Origin: Streptococcus halotolerans
GTDB taxonomy: Bacteria; Bacillota; Bacilli; Lactobacillales; Streptococcaceae
Direction of reading: 5' to 3'
Length of the DNA stretch: 64,000 nt
Assembly: GCF_001598035.1 (NCBI RefSeq)
Contig: NZ_CP014835.1
Coordinates: forward strand, 2,118,101-2,182,100
In this document: one piece after another, positions 19,533-28,451 of the stretch
Position numbering within the stretch: position 1 is the first letter of the stretch
Layout: each line of letters begins with the position of its first letter
Notes under the pieces: generated by a model
The model's database searches: none
The model's input: only the letters and a program-made list of their open reading frames with translations
What the model was told of the DNA's origin: nothing
Position numbers and translations under genes: made by a program

Positions 19533-22500
19533 ATGTATTTAAAAGAAATTGAAATTCAAGGGTTTAAATCCTTTGCGGATAAGACCAGTATCAGTTTTGA
19601 CCAGGGAGTGACGGCTGTCGTAGGGCCTAACGGATCGGGGAAATCAAACATTACAGAAAGTTTGCGCTGGGCGCTGGGAGAATCCTCTGCTAAGAGTTTG
19701 CGTGGCGGTAAGATGCCTGATGTGATTTTTGCTGGAACTGAGACGCGCCGCCCTCTTAATTATGCACAGGTTCGTGTCACTCTTGATAATAGCGATGGTT
19801 TTATTAAGGATGCACCGAAAGAACTGTCTGTTGAACGTCATATTTACCGCAATGGGGATAGTGATTATTTGATCGAAGGCAAAAAAGTTCGTCTACGTGA
19901 TATTCACGATCTTTTTATGGATACTGGTTTGGGTCGTGATTCTTTCTCCATTATCTCCCAAGGTCGTGTTGAAGCGATTTTTAATAGCAAGGCTGAAGAC
20001 CGTCGTGCTATTTTTGAAGAAGCAGCTGGGGTTTTAAAATACAAAACGCGCAAAAAAGAAACTGAAACTAAATTAGCTCAAACTCAGGATAATTTAGACC
20101 GTTTGGAAGATATTATCTATGAATTGGAGCAGCAGATTCGTCCTTTGGAAAAACAAGCGCAGACTGCTAGACAGTTTCTAACTTTAGACGGTGAGAGAAA
20201 AGCCTTGCACTTGCAGGTTCTCGTTCATGACATTCGCTCAGGCAAGGAAGAGTTGCAAGCCTTAGCTGATCGGTTAAATGTGGCTAGAAGTAAGCTCGAA
20301 GCTTACCATCAAGAACGTCAAAAGATGGAAGCGACTAATCAAAGTCTCAAGACCAAACGTCATCAACTCTCCCAAGATTCTCAGCGGCATCAGGATGACT
20401 TGGTTGCTTTGACGCGTTTGATGGCAGACTTGGAAAAGCAAATCCAAGTAAACCAACTCCAACAGTCACAATCACTGGAAAAAGAAAGCGATTTGAAAGC
20501 TCGTCTTAGTGAGCAAGAAACATTGATTAACCACCTAGAAGCATCAATCAAAGAGCTTGAAAAAAAACGGGATGCGGTTATTAGTGACAGTCAGGAGAAA
20601 GCTAGGGCTATTAAGCAGCAAGAAGCTGAGTTGAAGGATTTTGCCCAGTCGCCTGATCAGATTATCGAAAGCTTGCGTGAGCAGTTTGTCGACCTCATGA
20701 GTCAAGAAGCTGATGTCTCCAACCAGTTGACTGCTTTGGAAAATCAACTTTTACAGGAGAAGCAACAGTCCGAACAAAACCAAGCTGACTTACGAGACTT
20801 AGAGAACCGTCGTTTAGCAATGACTGATAAAGCTCAAGAAACCTTAGGTAACTTTGAAGCAGCCAAAGAAGCTGTAAAAGCTTTATTAAACGACTATCAG
20901 AATCAATTTCAGGCTGTCAAAAAGTTTGAAAAAGATTATCGAAACCATCAGCAGGCTCTTTTTGATAAGTATGATCGTTTAAAAGGAAAGACAGTTCGCC
21001 GTAACAGTCTAGAAGATATCCAAAAAAATCATAGTCAGTTTTTTGCTGGGGTCAAGGCTGTCTTGCAAAATAGTGAGCATATTGGTGGTATTGTTGGTGC
21101 TGTCAGTGAGCATCTGAGTTTCAAGTCAGAGCACCAAACAGCGATGGAAATTGTTTTGGGGGGAGCAGCCCAAAATATTATCGTTGAAGATGAAAGAGCG
21201 GCCAAAAAGGGCATTCAGTTTTTGAAAGAAGGACGTCATGGTCGTGCGACCTTCCTTCCCTTGACAACTATTAAAGAGCGTTCTTTGAAGCCTGTCTTTC
21301 AGGATAAATTGCGACAGCAAGCCGGCTTTCTTGGTCTGGCTAAAGAGTTGGTGAGCTATGACAGTCGTTTGAACACTATTATGGGGAATCTTTTGGGTAT
21401 GACGGCCGTTTTTGATACCATTGATCATGCTAACAAGGCTGCGCGTGAGTCGCAGTATCAAGTGCGTATTGTTACCCTTGATGGTACTGAATTGCGTCCC
21501 GGTGGATCATTTGCGGGTGGAGCTAATCGCCAGAAGAACACAACCTTTGTCAAGCCAGAATTGGACCAATTGGAGACTGACATTACTCAACTATCTTCTG
21601 AAATCAAAGTCGATGAAGAAGAATTGGCTAGCTTAAAAGCCGATTTAGATCAAGCTAGTCAACAATTAGCAGAATTGAAGCAAGATGGCGAGGAAGCTAG
21701 ACTTTCCGAACAAAAAGCAGACTTTGCTTATCAACAAGCTGCTAGCCAGCTTGCTGATCTCAATAAACTCTATCAGGCCAAGATGGCTAATCAGCAAGAA
21801 TTGACAGCGTCAGGTGATTATCACCTTGAAGAAGAGTTGCAGGCTAAGTTAAAAGCAATTCGGTCTCAGAAGACTCAACTTAATCAAGATATTGAAGCTA
21901 TCAAGACCGATAAGGATAGCATTGAAGCGAAGCGTCAAGAACTGCAGCATTCCTTATCTGAGTTGAGACTATCAGAGCGTGAACTTCAAGGGGAAAGACA
22001 GTACCTTGCACGTGATGTCAACAAGCAAAAAGAAGAGTTACAACAAGCCAAAGATTTGGCTGAAAATCTAGCTTACAGTCTGTCTCACCACAATGATGCC
22101 CTAGAGATAGATAAAATCCCAGAGTGGCAGAAGCAACTAGAAGAAGCCAAGCAACGTAAGACCATGTTGGAACAAGAGCAAATTCGCCTGCGGTTTGAAC
22201 TGGAAGATTTGGAAGCGCAAGGCGAAGATATCGCAGAACGCTTGCAGACATTAAGCCAGCAAAATGAAGCATTTATCCGCGATCAGGCTGAGCTTGAGAC
22301 ACAAGAAAAGCAAGTGAAACAAAGCTTACAAGTATTGGCGCAAGACTTGGTTGATTCCTATCAACTTTCTTTTGTAGAAGCACAAGAACAGGTTGCTTCA
22401 CTTGAAGATATCAATCAGGCTAAACTAAAGCTCAAGGATTTGCAAAAGGCCATCAAAGCTTTGGGTCCCGTTAATCTGGATGCTATCGAACAATACGATG

Positions 22501-23078
22501 ATGTTGGGCAACGGTTGACTTTCCTGTCTAGTCAGAAAGCTGACTTGGATAAGGCTAGGGATATGCTTTTAGAGACAATTGCCGAGATGAATGGAGAGGT
22601 GACCAGTCGCTTTAAAAGGACCTTTGAGGCTATTCGAACATCTTTTAAAGAAACATTTACCCAGATGTTTGGTGGAGGTTCAGCTGACTTGTTATTGACG
22701 GATGGAGACTTGCTCTCTGCAGGCGTTGACATATCGGTTCAACCGCCAGGTAAGAAAATTCAGTCACTCAATCTCATGTCAGGTGGGGAAAAAGCCTTGT
22801 CGGCTTTGGCTTTACTTTTTGCTATTATTCGTGTGAAAACCATCCCATTTGTTATTTTGGACGAGGTCGAGGCTGCATTGGATGAAGCTAACGTTAAGCG
22901 TTTTGGTGATTACCTCAATCGTTTTGACAAATCTAGTCAATTTATTGTCGTTACTCATCGTAAGGGGACAATGGCAGCTGCTGATAGCATTTATGGAGTG
23001 ACTATGCAGGAATCAGGTGTGTCACAAGTTCTGTCAGTTAAGTTGAAAGAAGCAGAGCAAATTCAAGGTGTGGATTAA
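19533..23078 (+). CDS. smc: Chromosome partition protein SMC
   Basis: This 1181-residue SMC ATPase organises and segregates the chromosome. The N-terminal Walker A is VGPNGSGKSN; long coiled coils flank a hinge near residues 510-670 (FFAGVKAVL to GGSFAGGA). The C-terminal signature is LNLMSGGEKALSALALLFA and Walker B is FVILDEVEAALDE. The ATG at 19533 follows AGGTGAGGA; an upstream in-frame GTG at 19521 lies inside rnc. It is full length. Confidence 0.97.
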   Translation: MYLKEIEIQGFKSFADKTSISFDQGVTAVVGPNGSGKSNITESLRWALGESSAKSLRGGKMPDVIFAGTETRRPLNYAQVRVTLDNSDGFIKDAPKELSVERHIYRNGDSDYLIEGKKVRLRDIHDLFMDTGLGRDSFSIISQGRVEAIFNSKAEDRRAIFEEAAGVLKYKTRKKETETKLAQTQDNLDRLEDIIYELEQQIRPLEKQAQTARQFLTLDGERKALHLQVLVHDIRSGKEELQALADRLNVARSKLEAYHQERQKMEATNQSLKTKRHQLSQDSQRHQDDLVALTRLMADLEKQIQVNQLQQSQSLEKESDLKARLSEQETLINHLEASIKELEKKRDAVISDSQEKARAIKQQEAELKDFAQSPDQIIESLREQFVDLMSQEADVSNQLTALENQLLQEKQQSEQNQADLRDLENRRLAMTDKAQETLGNFEAAKEAVKALLNDYQNQFQAVKKFEKDYRNHQQALFDKYDRLKGKTVRRNSLEDIQKNHSQFFAGVKAVLQNSEHIGGIVGAVSEHLSFKSEHQTAMEIVLGGAAQNIIVEDERAAKKGIQFLKEGRHGRATFLPLTTIKERSLKPVFQDKLRQQAGFLGLAKELVSYDSRLNTIMGNLLGMTAVFDTIDHANKAARESQYQVRIVTLDGTELRPGGSFAGGANRQKNTTFVKPELDQLETDITQLSSEIKVDEEELASLKADLDQASQQLAELKQDGEEARLSEQKADFAYQQAASQLADLNKLYQAKMANQQELTASGDYHLEEELQAKLKAIRSQKTQLNQDIEAIKTDKDSIEAKRQELQHSLSELRLSERELQGERQYLARDVNKQKEELQQAKDLAENLAYSLSHHNDALEIDKIPEWQKQLEEAKQRKTMLEQEQIRLRFELEDLEAQGEDIAERLQTLSQQNEAFIRDQAELETQEKQVKQSLQVLAQDLVDSYQLSFVEAQEQVASLEDINQAKLKLKDLQKAIKALGPVNLDAIEQYDDVGQRLTFLSSQKADLDKARDMLLETIAEMNGEVTSRFKRTFEAIRTSFKETFTQMFGGGSADLLLTDGDLLSAGVDISVQPPGKKIQSLNLMSGGEKALSALALLFAIIRVKTIPFVILDEVEAALDEANVKRFGDYLNRFDKSSQFIVVTHRKGTMAAADSIYGVTMQESGVSQVLSVKLKEAEQIQGVD

Positions 23079-23102
23079 ACCATTTCGCTTGAGAGATGAT
23101 AA

Positions 23103-23130
23103 GAGTTAGCCCTAGCTAGCTCTTTTTCTT
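23103..23130 (+). terminator. Terminator of rnc-smc
   Basis: GAGTTAGC / GCTAGCTC (23103-23110, 23115-23122, one G-T pair) with a CCTA loop is followed by T5. Confidence 0.8.
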
Positions 23131-23185
23131 CTAACATTTCCTTGTAAGCGGATTTTTTGGTACAATGGTAGGGATTATATAGCTG

Positions 23186-23395
23186 ATACTCAATGAAAAT
23201 TATAGTCAAATGCATTAACTTTCAGATAAGGAACAAAAAGACGCAGACAGTTCTTGAGTAAGACAAGTCGAAAATGGCAATGTAGTAAAGTTAATTCAAA
23301 AGACTATAAAATCAGAACAGGCAAGGCTGATGCAGATAGAACTGTAGTTTATTAAATCAACTCGGCACTGTCTAATTTTGATTTTCAAAGAGTAT
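23186..23395. repeat. MITE-like interspersed repeat (210 bp)
   Basis: The segment begins ATACTCAATGAAAAT and ends ATTTTGATTTTCAAAGAGTAT-like, so its ends are near-perfect inverted repeats. The same end sequences bound the 99-bp element at 26835-26933. It is non-coding. The ends resemble streptococcal RUP-type MITEs mobilised by an IS630-like transposase. Confidence 0.65.
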
Positions 23396-23439
23396 GACTA
23401 AAAAATAGTAGGATAGTATTGAAAAGCTGGAGGAATGAC

Positions 23440-24228
23440 GTGTTTAAAAAAATAGTAGCGTCCGATATGGATGGGACTTTTTTAAGGCCAGACGGTTCTT
23501 ATGATAAGGAAAGATTTGCTGCCCTTCTGGATAAACTGACTGAAGCAGGTTATCTTTTTGTAGCCGCTAGCGGTAGGTCACTTTTGACTTTGAAACAATT
23601 GTTCCAGGATTTTGAAGGTAAAATGGCCTTTATCGCTGAAAATGGCTGTATTGTTGAATGTGAAGGGCAGGTCATTTTTGAAGCTGAAATGCCACCTGAA
23701 GATTACCAGCTGATTTTGGCTGAATTGCGGGCTGATTCTGATTGTCAAGGGTATCTGTTATCCGGAGAGAAGGCAGCTTACGCGCCTTTAGATGCTTCAG
23801 ATGACTATATTCAAAGGGCAAAATATTTTTATGCCAATGTTCAGCGTGCTGATCTTGATAATATCTCTGATAAGATTTTAAAAGTGACTGCTCGATTTGA
23901 TTCGGAGATCATTCATGATTTTTCGAAACGGTTAAATGGTCAATTAGCTAATTTCCAAGCTGTTGTCACTGGCTTTGATGGGATGGATATTATTCCAAAA
24001 GCCTATAACAAATCAACAGGCTTGGCAGTCCTTTGTGGTAAACTAGGCTTATCAGCAGCTGATGTTTTCGCTTTTGGGGATAATCACAATGATTTGGAAA
24101 TGTTAAGCTTTGCACAGACAGCTATCGTACCTGAAAATGCCGTAAAAGCTGCTAAGGACTTGGCCGAAGAGGTTATTGGAGATAACGCTACAGATGCTGT
24201 TTTGAGTTACTTGGAAGGTTTGGTTTGA
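23440..24228 (+). CDS. Cof-type HAD hydrolase (first of pair)
   Basis: This HAD-superfamily phosphatase of about 262 residues has motif I SDMDGTFL, motif II ASGRS and motif IV FGDNHNDLEML, with the Cof-type C2 cap between. It probably dephosphorylates sugar phosphates or cofactors such as FMN or pyridoxal phosphate; the substrate is not predictable. I chose the GTG at 23440, six bases after GGAGG, rather than the TTG at 23419, which contains that site. It is cotranscribed with a second HAD gene one base downstream and with ftsY. Confidence 0.88.
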   Translation: MFKKIVASDMDGTFLRPDGSYDKERFAALLDKLTEAGYLFVAASGRSLLTLKQLFQDFEGKMAFIAENGCIVECEGQVIFEAEMPPEDYQLILAELRADSDCQGYLLSGEKAAYAPLDASDDYIQRAKYFYANVQRADLDNISDKILKVTARFDSEIIHDFSKRLNGQLANFQAVVTGFDGMDIIPKAYNKSTGLAVLCGKLGLSAADVFAFGDNHNDLEMLSFAQTAIVPENAVKAAKDLAEEVIGDNATDAVLSYLEGLV

Positions 24229-24229
24229 G

Positions 24230-25066
24230 ATGACAGAGATAAAATTGATTGCTTTAGACTTGGATAATACTCTTTTTGATGATGAGAAAAGGGTGTCAAA
24301 AGCTAATAAAGAAGCTATCAAGAAAGCTACACAAATAGGTGTCAAGGTTGTGATTACAACGGGTCGCCCTCTGAAAGCTATCGGCAATCTACTAGAGGAA
24401 TTAGACCTTAACCATCCTATGGATTATAGTGTGACTTTTAATGGAGGGCTCATTCAGCGAAATGACGGTCATATTTTGGCGCAGCAGGCTTTGTCGCGGC
24501 ATGAGGTAGATACTATCTATCAGCAACTGTCTGCGATGGGCTTGCCTGTTGATATCTTGAGTGAGGGAACCGTCTATAGTCTGTCTGGGCCAGGTCGTCC
24601 ATCGCGCTATTCAGAAGCCAATCCTTTGTTAACGTTTAAAACTTTGGAGCAATTAGCCGATTTGCCAGAAGACATTGTCTATAATAAGGTAGTTGTTGTG
24701 ACGGATAAGGACTTCCTAGATGATAGCATTAAAGAAATGCCGGCTATGATTTTTAATGATTTTGAAGCTTTCAAATCGCGAGAAATCATTTTTGAAATCA
24801 TGCCTAAAGGTGTTCACAAAGCATCTGGTTTAGCCAAATTATGTAGTCTATTAGGTATTAAGCGAGAAAATGTCATGACTGTCGGCGACGAAGAAAATGA
24901 TTTGACCATGATTGACTGGGCTGGCTTGGGCGTTGCCATGAATAATGCTGCACCCATTGTGAAAGAAACAGCCAAAGCCATCACCGAAAATGACAACAAT
25001 CATTCAGGAGTGGCAGAGGCCATTGAAAAATACGTATTAAGTGGAGAAAAAGATGGGATTATTTGA
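24230..25066 (+). CDS. Cof-type HAD hydrolase (second of pair)
   Basis: This 278-residue HAD phosphatase has motif I ALDLDNTLFDDE, motif II TTGRP, a conserved lysine in PKGVHKASGLAKL and motif IV VGDEENDLTMI. It resembles the YidA group of sugar phosphatases. Its ATG is one base after the preceding HAD stop, and its 3' end overlaps ftsY by 14 bases. The order smc-HAD-HAD-ftsY is a conserved streptococcal block. Confidence 0.9.
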   Translation: MTEIKLIALDLDNTLFDDEKRVSKANKEAIKKATQIGVKVVITTGRPLKAIGNLLEELDLNHPMDYSVTFNGGLIQRNDGHILAQQALSRHEVDTIYQQLSAMGLPVDILSEGTVYSLSGPGRPSRYSEANPLLTFKTLEQLADLPEDIVYNKVVVVTDKDFLDDSIKEMPAMIFNDFEAFKSREIIFEIMPKGVHKASGLAKLCSLLGIKRENVMTVGDEENDLTMIDWAGLGVAMNNAAPIVKETAKAITENDNNHSGVAEAIEKYVLSGEKDGII

Positions 25067-26765
25067 CCGTTTATTTGGAAAAAAAGAACAAAAAGAAGAG
25101 CAAGAGCTTCATCAAGAAGTGTTTGAAAAGCAGGAAAATGAGGATACAGAGTCTCATCAACCAGAACAAGAGACTGTTTCAGAAGACCTTGCGGTGGATA
25201 GATCTTCTGAGCAAGACAGCCTAGTTATTGTGTCCGAAAAAGATGCTCAAATCAGCCAGCCATCTGAAGCTGATTTTGTGACGCAAGTGGATTCGGCGCT
25301 TGACGAGGCTACTAATGACAATGAAGACAGCTCTGAAAATCTTGAAAAAACATCTGCTTTAGAAGAGTCAGAGTCAGTTAGCTGGAAAGATGAGTTTTCT
25401 TTTGGAGATACAAGCGAAACTGAATCTGATAGTGATGTTAAGGCTGATGTGGTTATTCCAAAACACCAAGAGGATCCAGCAGTTGACTGGAAAGATGAGA
25501 TAGACGTTGACCTTAATCAAGAACAAACTAGTGACACGGACAAGCAGGATTTGGCAGACTCAACTCATCAAAGTCTGAAGAGTGACTCATCCCTTGACGA
25601 TGATAAAACGCAATCTGAAGTTTCTACTAGCGAAGTAGATAATGCATCTCTTAATGATGTAGCATCACAATCAAATAATCCTCGTTTTGAATCAGTGATG
25701 GCAGATTATTATGCCAAAAAAGCTGCTGTTGCTGAGGCTGCTGAGCGTGGTGAGACCTTGAGTTTTGAGGCCATGCCAACACGCCAAATCGAGGAATTGT
25801 CTAAAGAAAACGCCCCAGCAAGCACGCCAGAAATTGAGGAAACCACTGAAGAAAAATACAATCGTAGTTTGAAGAAAACGCGGACAGGCTTTGCTGCGCG
25901 TCTCAATGAGTTCTTTGCGAACTTCCGTAAAGTTGATGAAGAATTCTTTGAAGAACTAGAAGAAATGCTCATTATGTCTGATGTCGGAGTGACTGTTGCC
26001 ACACAGTTAACAGAAGCTTTGCGTCAAGAAGCACGTATCGAAAATGCTAAAAAACCAGACGATCTACGCCAGGTAGTGATTGAGAAGCTGGTTGACATTT
26101 ATGACAAAGATGGCATTTATAATGAAAAAATTAATTTCCAAGATGATTTGACGGTCATGCTGTTTGTCGGGGTTAATGGTGTCGGAAAAACGACGACTAT
26201 TGGGAAACTGGCTTACCAATACAAAAAGCAAGGCAAAAAAGTCATGCTGGTTGCCGCTGATACCTTCCGTGCAGGAGCGGTTGCTCAGCTGGTTGAATGG
26301 GGCCGCCGTGTTGATGTCCCAGTTGTGACAGGCCCAGAGAAAGTAGATCCCGCTTCGGTTGTTTTTGATGGGATGGAACGTGCTCTCTCAGAAGGTGTTG
26401 ACGTGCTTATGATTGATACGGCAGGTCGCTTGCAAAATAAAGATAATCTCATGAAAGAACTTGAGAAAATCGGTCGTATTATCAAGCGTGTCGTCCCAGA
26501 GGCACCACACGAAACGCTGTTAGCTTTGGACGCATCCACTGGTCAAAATGCTCTTAGTCAGGCGAAGGAATTTTCGAAAATAACGCCTCTAACAGGATTG
26601 GTCTTGACTAAAATTGATGGTACGGCAAAAGGTGGGGTTGTTCTGGCTATCCGCCAAGAGTTGGATACTCCCGTTAAGCTGATAGGTTTTGGTGAAAAAA
26701 TTGATGATATCGGACCATTCAATTCAGAGAATTTCATGCAAAGTTTATTGGAAGGCTTGATTTAG
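25053..26765 (+). CDS. ftsY: Signal recognition particle receptor FtsY
   Basis: This 570-residue SRP receptor GTPase docks ribosomes translating membrane proteins. About 230 acidic, Ser/Asp/Glu-rich residues form a long A domain; a short N-terminal amphipathic start (MGLFDRLFGKK) may bind membrane. The NG domain follows, with P-loop GVNGVGKTT, DTFRAGA, DTAGR and TKIDGTAKGG. The ATG at 25053 follows GGAG and overlaps the HAD gene. Its terminator was split by IS copy 2. Confidence 0.96.
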   Translation: MGLFDRLFGKKEQKEEQELHQEVFEKQENEDTESHQPEQETVSEDLAVDRSSEQDSLVIVSEKDAQISQPSEADFVTQVDSALDEATNDNEDSSENLEKTSALEESESVSWKDEFSFGDTSETESDSDVKADVVIPKHQEDPAVDWKDEIDVDLNQEQTSDTDKQDLADSTHQSLKSDSSLDDDKTQSEVSTSEVDNASLNDVASQSNNPRFESVMADYYAKKAAVAEAAERGETLSFEAMPTRQIEELSKENAPASTPEIEETTEEKYNRSLKKTRTGFAARLNEFFANFRKVDEEFFEELEEMLIMSDVGVTVATQLTEALRQEARIENAKKPDDLRQVVIEKLVDIYDKDGIYNEKINFQDDLTVMLFVGVNGVGKTTTIGKLAYQYKKQGKKVMLVAADTFRAGAVAQLVEWGRRVDVPVVTGPEKVDPASVVFDGMERALSEGVDVLMIDTAGRLQNKDNLMKELEKIGRIIKRVVPEAPHETLLALDASTGQNALSQAKEFSKITPLTGLVLTKIDGTAKGGVVLAIRQELDTPVKLIGFGEKIDDIGPFNSENFMQSLLEGLI

Positions 26766-26834
26766 GTCTTGAGAAAAAAGCTCTGAGGCAAAAGGTGGTT
26801 CATTTTAGAGATTCTATACCATCGCTATCGATGA

Positions 26835-26933
26835 ATACTCAATGACAATCAAAAGCAGACTAGTTGACGTCGATGCAGGCAGAAGCGAAGTTCATCAAGT
26901 CAGCCACATTTAGTTTTGATTTTCGAAGAGTAT
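26835..26933. repeat. MITE-like interspersed repeat (99 bp)
   Basis: The left end ATACTCAATGACAATCAAAA and the right end TTTTGATTTTCGAAGAGTAT are near-perfect inverted repeats of 20 bp. Size and ends resemble pneumococcal RUP elements. It lies between ftsY and its terminator. Confidence 0.7.
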
Positions 26934-26971
26934 CAGTTGATCAGACTATAAAAAAGGAACAATATAGTTTT

Positions 26972-28389
26972 GGCTCTTTGTCAACTGTAGTGGGTTGACT
27001 TATAGCTAACACCGAGAGAGGACCAATTTGGTCTTCTCTTTTGTTGTGTTCAAAGCAAGATAAATCCGTTTTTTGAAGTTTTCAAAGTTCCTAAAGCCAA
27101 AAGCATTTCGCTTAATGACTTTAATAAGGTTGTTGGTCGCCTCTAGTTTGGCATTGGAATAAGGTAGTTTCAAGGCATTAATAATCTTCTCTTTGTCTTT
27201 TAGAAAGGTTGACAAGACGGTCTTGAAGATGGGATGGACCTGTTTGATGGTATCAGAAATGAGTTCAAAGAAGTGTTTCTCCTGCTTTTCTTGGAAATGA
27301 AAGAGAAGGCATTGGAAGAGTTCATAGTGGTGACGTAGCTCATCAGAGTAGCTCAAAAGACGTTGCACAATCTCTTGATTGGTCAAGTGCATGCGAAAAG
27401 TTGGACGATAAAACCGTTTATCGTTTAAGTTACGACTATCTTGTTGGATGAGTTTCCAGTAACGTTTCAAGGCCTTATATTCGTAAGATTGATGCTCAAA
27501 TTGGTTCATGATTTGGATACGGAAACGGTTCATGGCACGAGATAACTGTTGAACAATGTGGAACCTATCGAGAACAATCTTCGCCTTAGGAAACAGTTGC
27601 TTAGCGATGTCATAATAGGGACTAAACATATCCATGGTGATGACTTTGACACGACTGCGCACCTTGTGAGAATACCGCATGAAATGATTTCTGATGACAG
27701 CTTGCGTCCGCCCATCAAGGATAGCGATAATCTTGTTAGCATCGAAATCTTGAGCAATAAAGCTCATCTTTCCCTTCTTAAAAGCATATTCATCCCAGGA
27801 CATGTTCTCAGGTAACCAGGTTAAATCGGTCTTGCATTCAAAGCGGTTGAGTTGCCGATAGACAGTTGACACAGAGATAGACAGGTCTTCAGCGATTTTT
27901 GTCATTGCTTCACGGCTCATGAGTTTGTCGGTGATTTTGTGGTTAATGATGTTGGGAATCTGATGATTTTCTCTGACTAGAGAGGTCTTAGCGACAGCCA
28001 TTTTCCCACACGCTTGACATTTGAAGCGACGCTTTTTGAGACGAATCAGTACTTTACAACCCGCCATTTCCAGATAGGGAATTTTGCATGGCTTTTGGAA
28101 ATCGTACTTTGCCATTTTATCTTGACAATCAGGGCATTGCGGGGCATTATAATCTAACTTGGCATGATACTCTCTGTGAGTGAAGAACTTGTCAAATGTC
28201 TTTTCAAAAGTGATGTTAGGGTCTTTAATGTCGAGCGAATCTTTGATATAATCTAGTTGTTCCATATGAGTCTTTCTAGTGAGTGGTTTAGTCGCTTTTC
28301 ATTATAAGTCACATGGGACTTTTTTGCTATATTCAAAAAGACTCCATAATCTCCGATGGGAATTTACCCACTACAGAAATTATAGAGCC
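26972..28389. mobile_element. ISL3-family insertion sequence, copy 2 (1418 bp)
   Basis: It has the same length and ends as copy 1 (GGCTCTTTGTC..TGTAGTGGGT and its imperfect complement). A perfect 8-bp duplication ATAGTTTT flanks it (26964-26971, 28390-28397). It carries an intact transposase. It lies in the same orientation as copy 1, again inside a terminator. Confidence 0.93.
27006..28265 (-). CDS. ISL3-family transposase (copy 2)
   Basis: This 419-residue transposase is intact, with zinc-binding CPDCQDKM and CQACGKM, the helix-turn-helix SVSTVYRQLNRF and DDE residues as in copy 1. About 15 amino-acid differences from copy 1 are visible, mostly before residue 270, while the C-terminal third is identical. 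That uneven pattern suggests either separate arrivals of related elements or partial gene conversion. Confidence 0.95.
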   Translation of the reverse strand: MEQLDYIKDSLDIKDPNITFEKTFDKFFTHREYHAKLDYNAPQCPDCQDKMAKYDFQKPCKIPYLEMAGCKVLIRLKKRRFKCQACGKMAVAKTSLVRENHQIPNIINHKITDKLMSREAMTKIAEDLSISVSTVYRQLNRFECKTDLTWLPENMSWDEYAFKKGKMSFIAQDFDANKIIAILDGRTQAVIRNHFMRYSHKVRSRVKVITMDMFSPYYDIAKQLFPKAKIVLDRFHIVQQLSRAMNRFRIQIMNQFEHQSYEYKALKRYWKLIQQDSRNLNDKRFYRPTFRMHLTNQEIVQRLLSYSDELRHHYELFQCLLFHFQEKQEKHFFELISDTIKQVHPIFKTVLSTFLKDKEKIINALKLPYSNAKLEATNNLIKVIKRNAFGFRNFENFKKRIYLALNTTKEKTKLVLSRC

Positions 28390-28451
28390 ATAGTTTTCTG
28401 TTAGACAGAAGCCTATACTGTTCGTTTTTTTTTTTTTTTGTGTGTTTGGTG

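Larger units (their letters stand above)
26957..28439 (+). terminator. ftsY terminator split by IS copy 2
   Basis: Without the IS and one ATAGTTTT duplication, GAACA-A-TATAG (26957-26967) pairs with CTATA-C-TGTTC (28413-28423) around an inner TTCTGT / ACAGAA hairpin (28396-28401, 28405-28410). T15 follows at 28425-28439. The left outer arm is now separated; only the inner hairpin remains next to the T-run. Confidence 0.75.

Noticed and set aside
28425..28439. T15 run as a sequencing artefact or a phase-variable tract
   Set aside because: It fits as the T-tract of the split ftsY terminator, and no start codon or coding frame depends on it.
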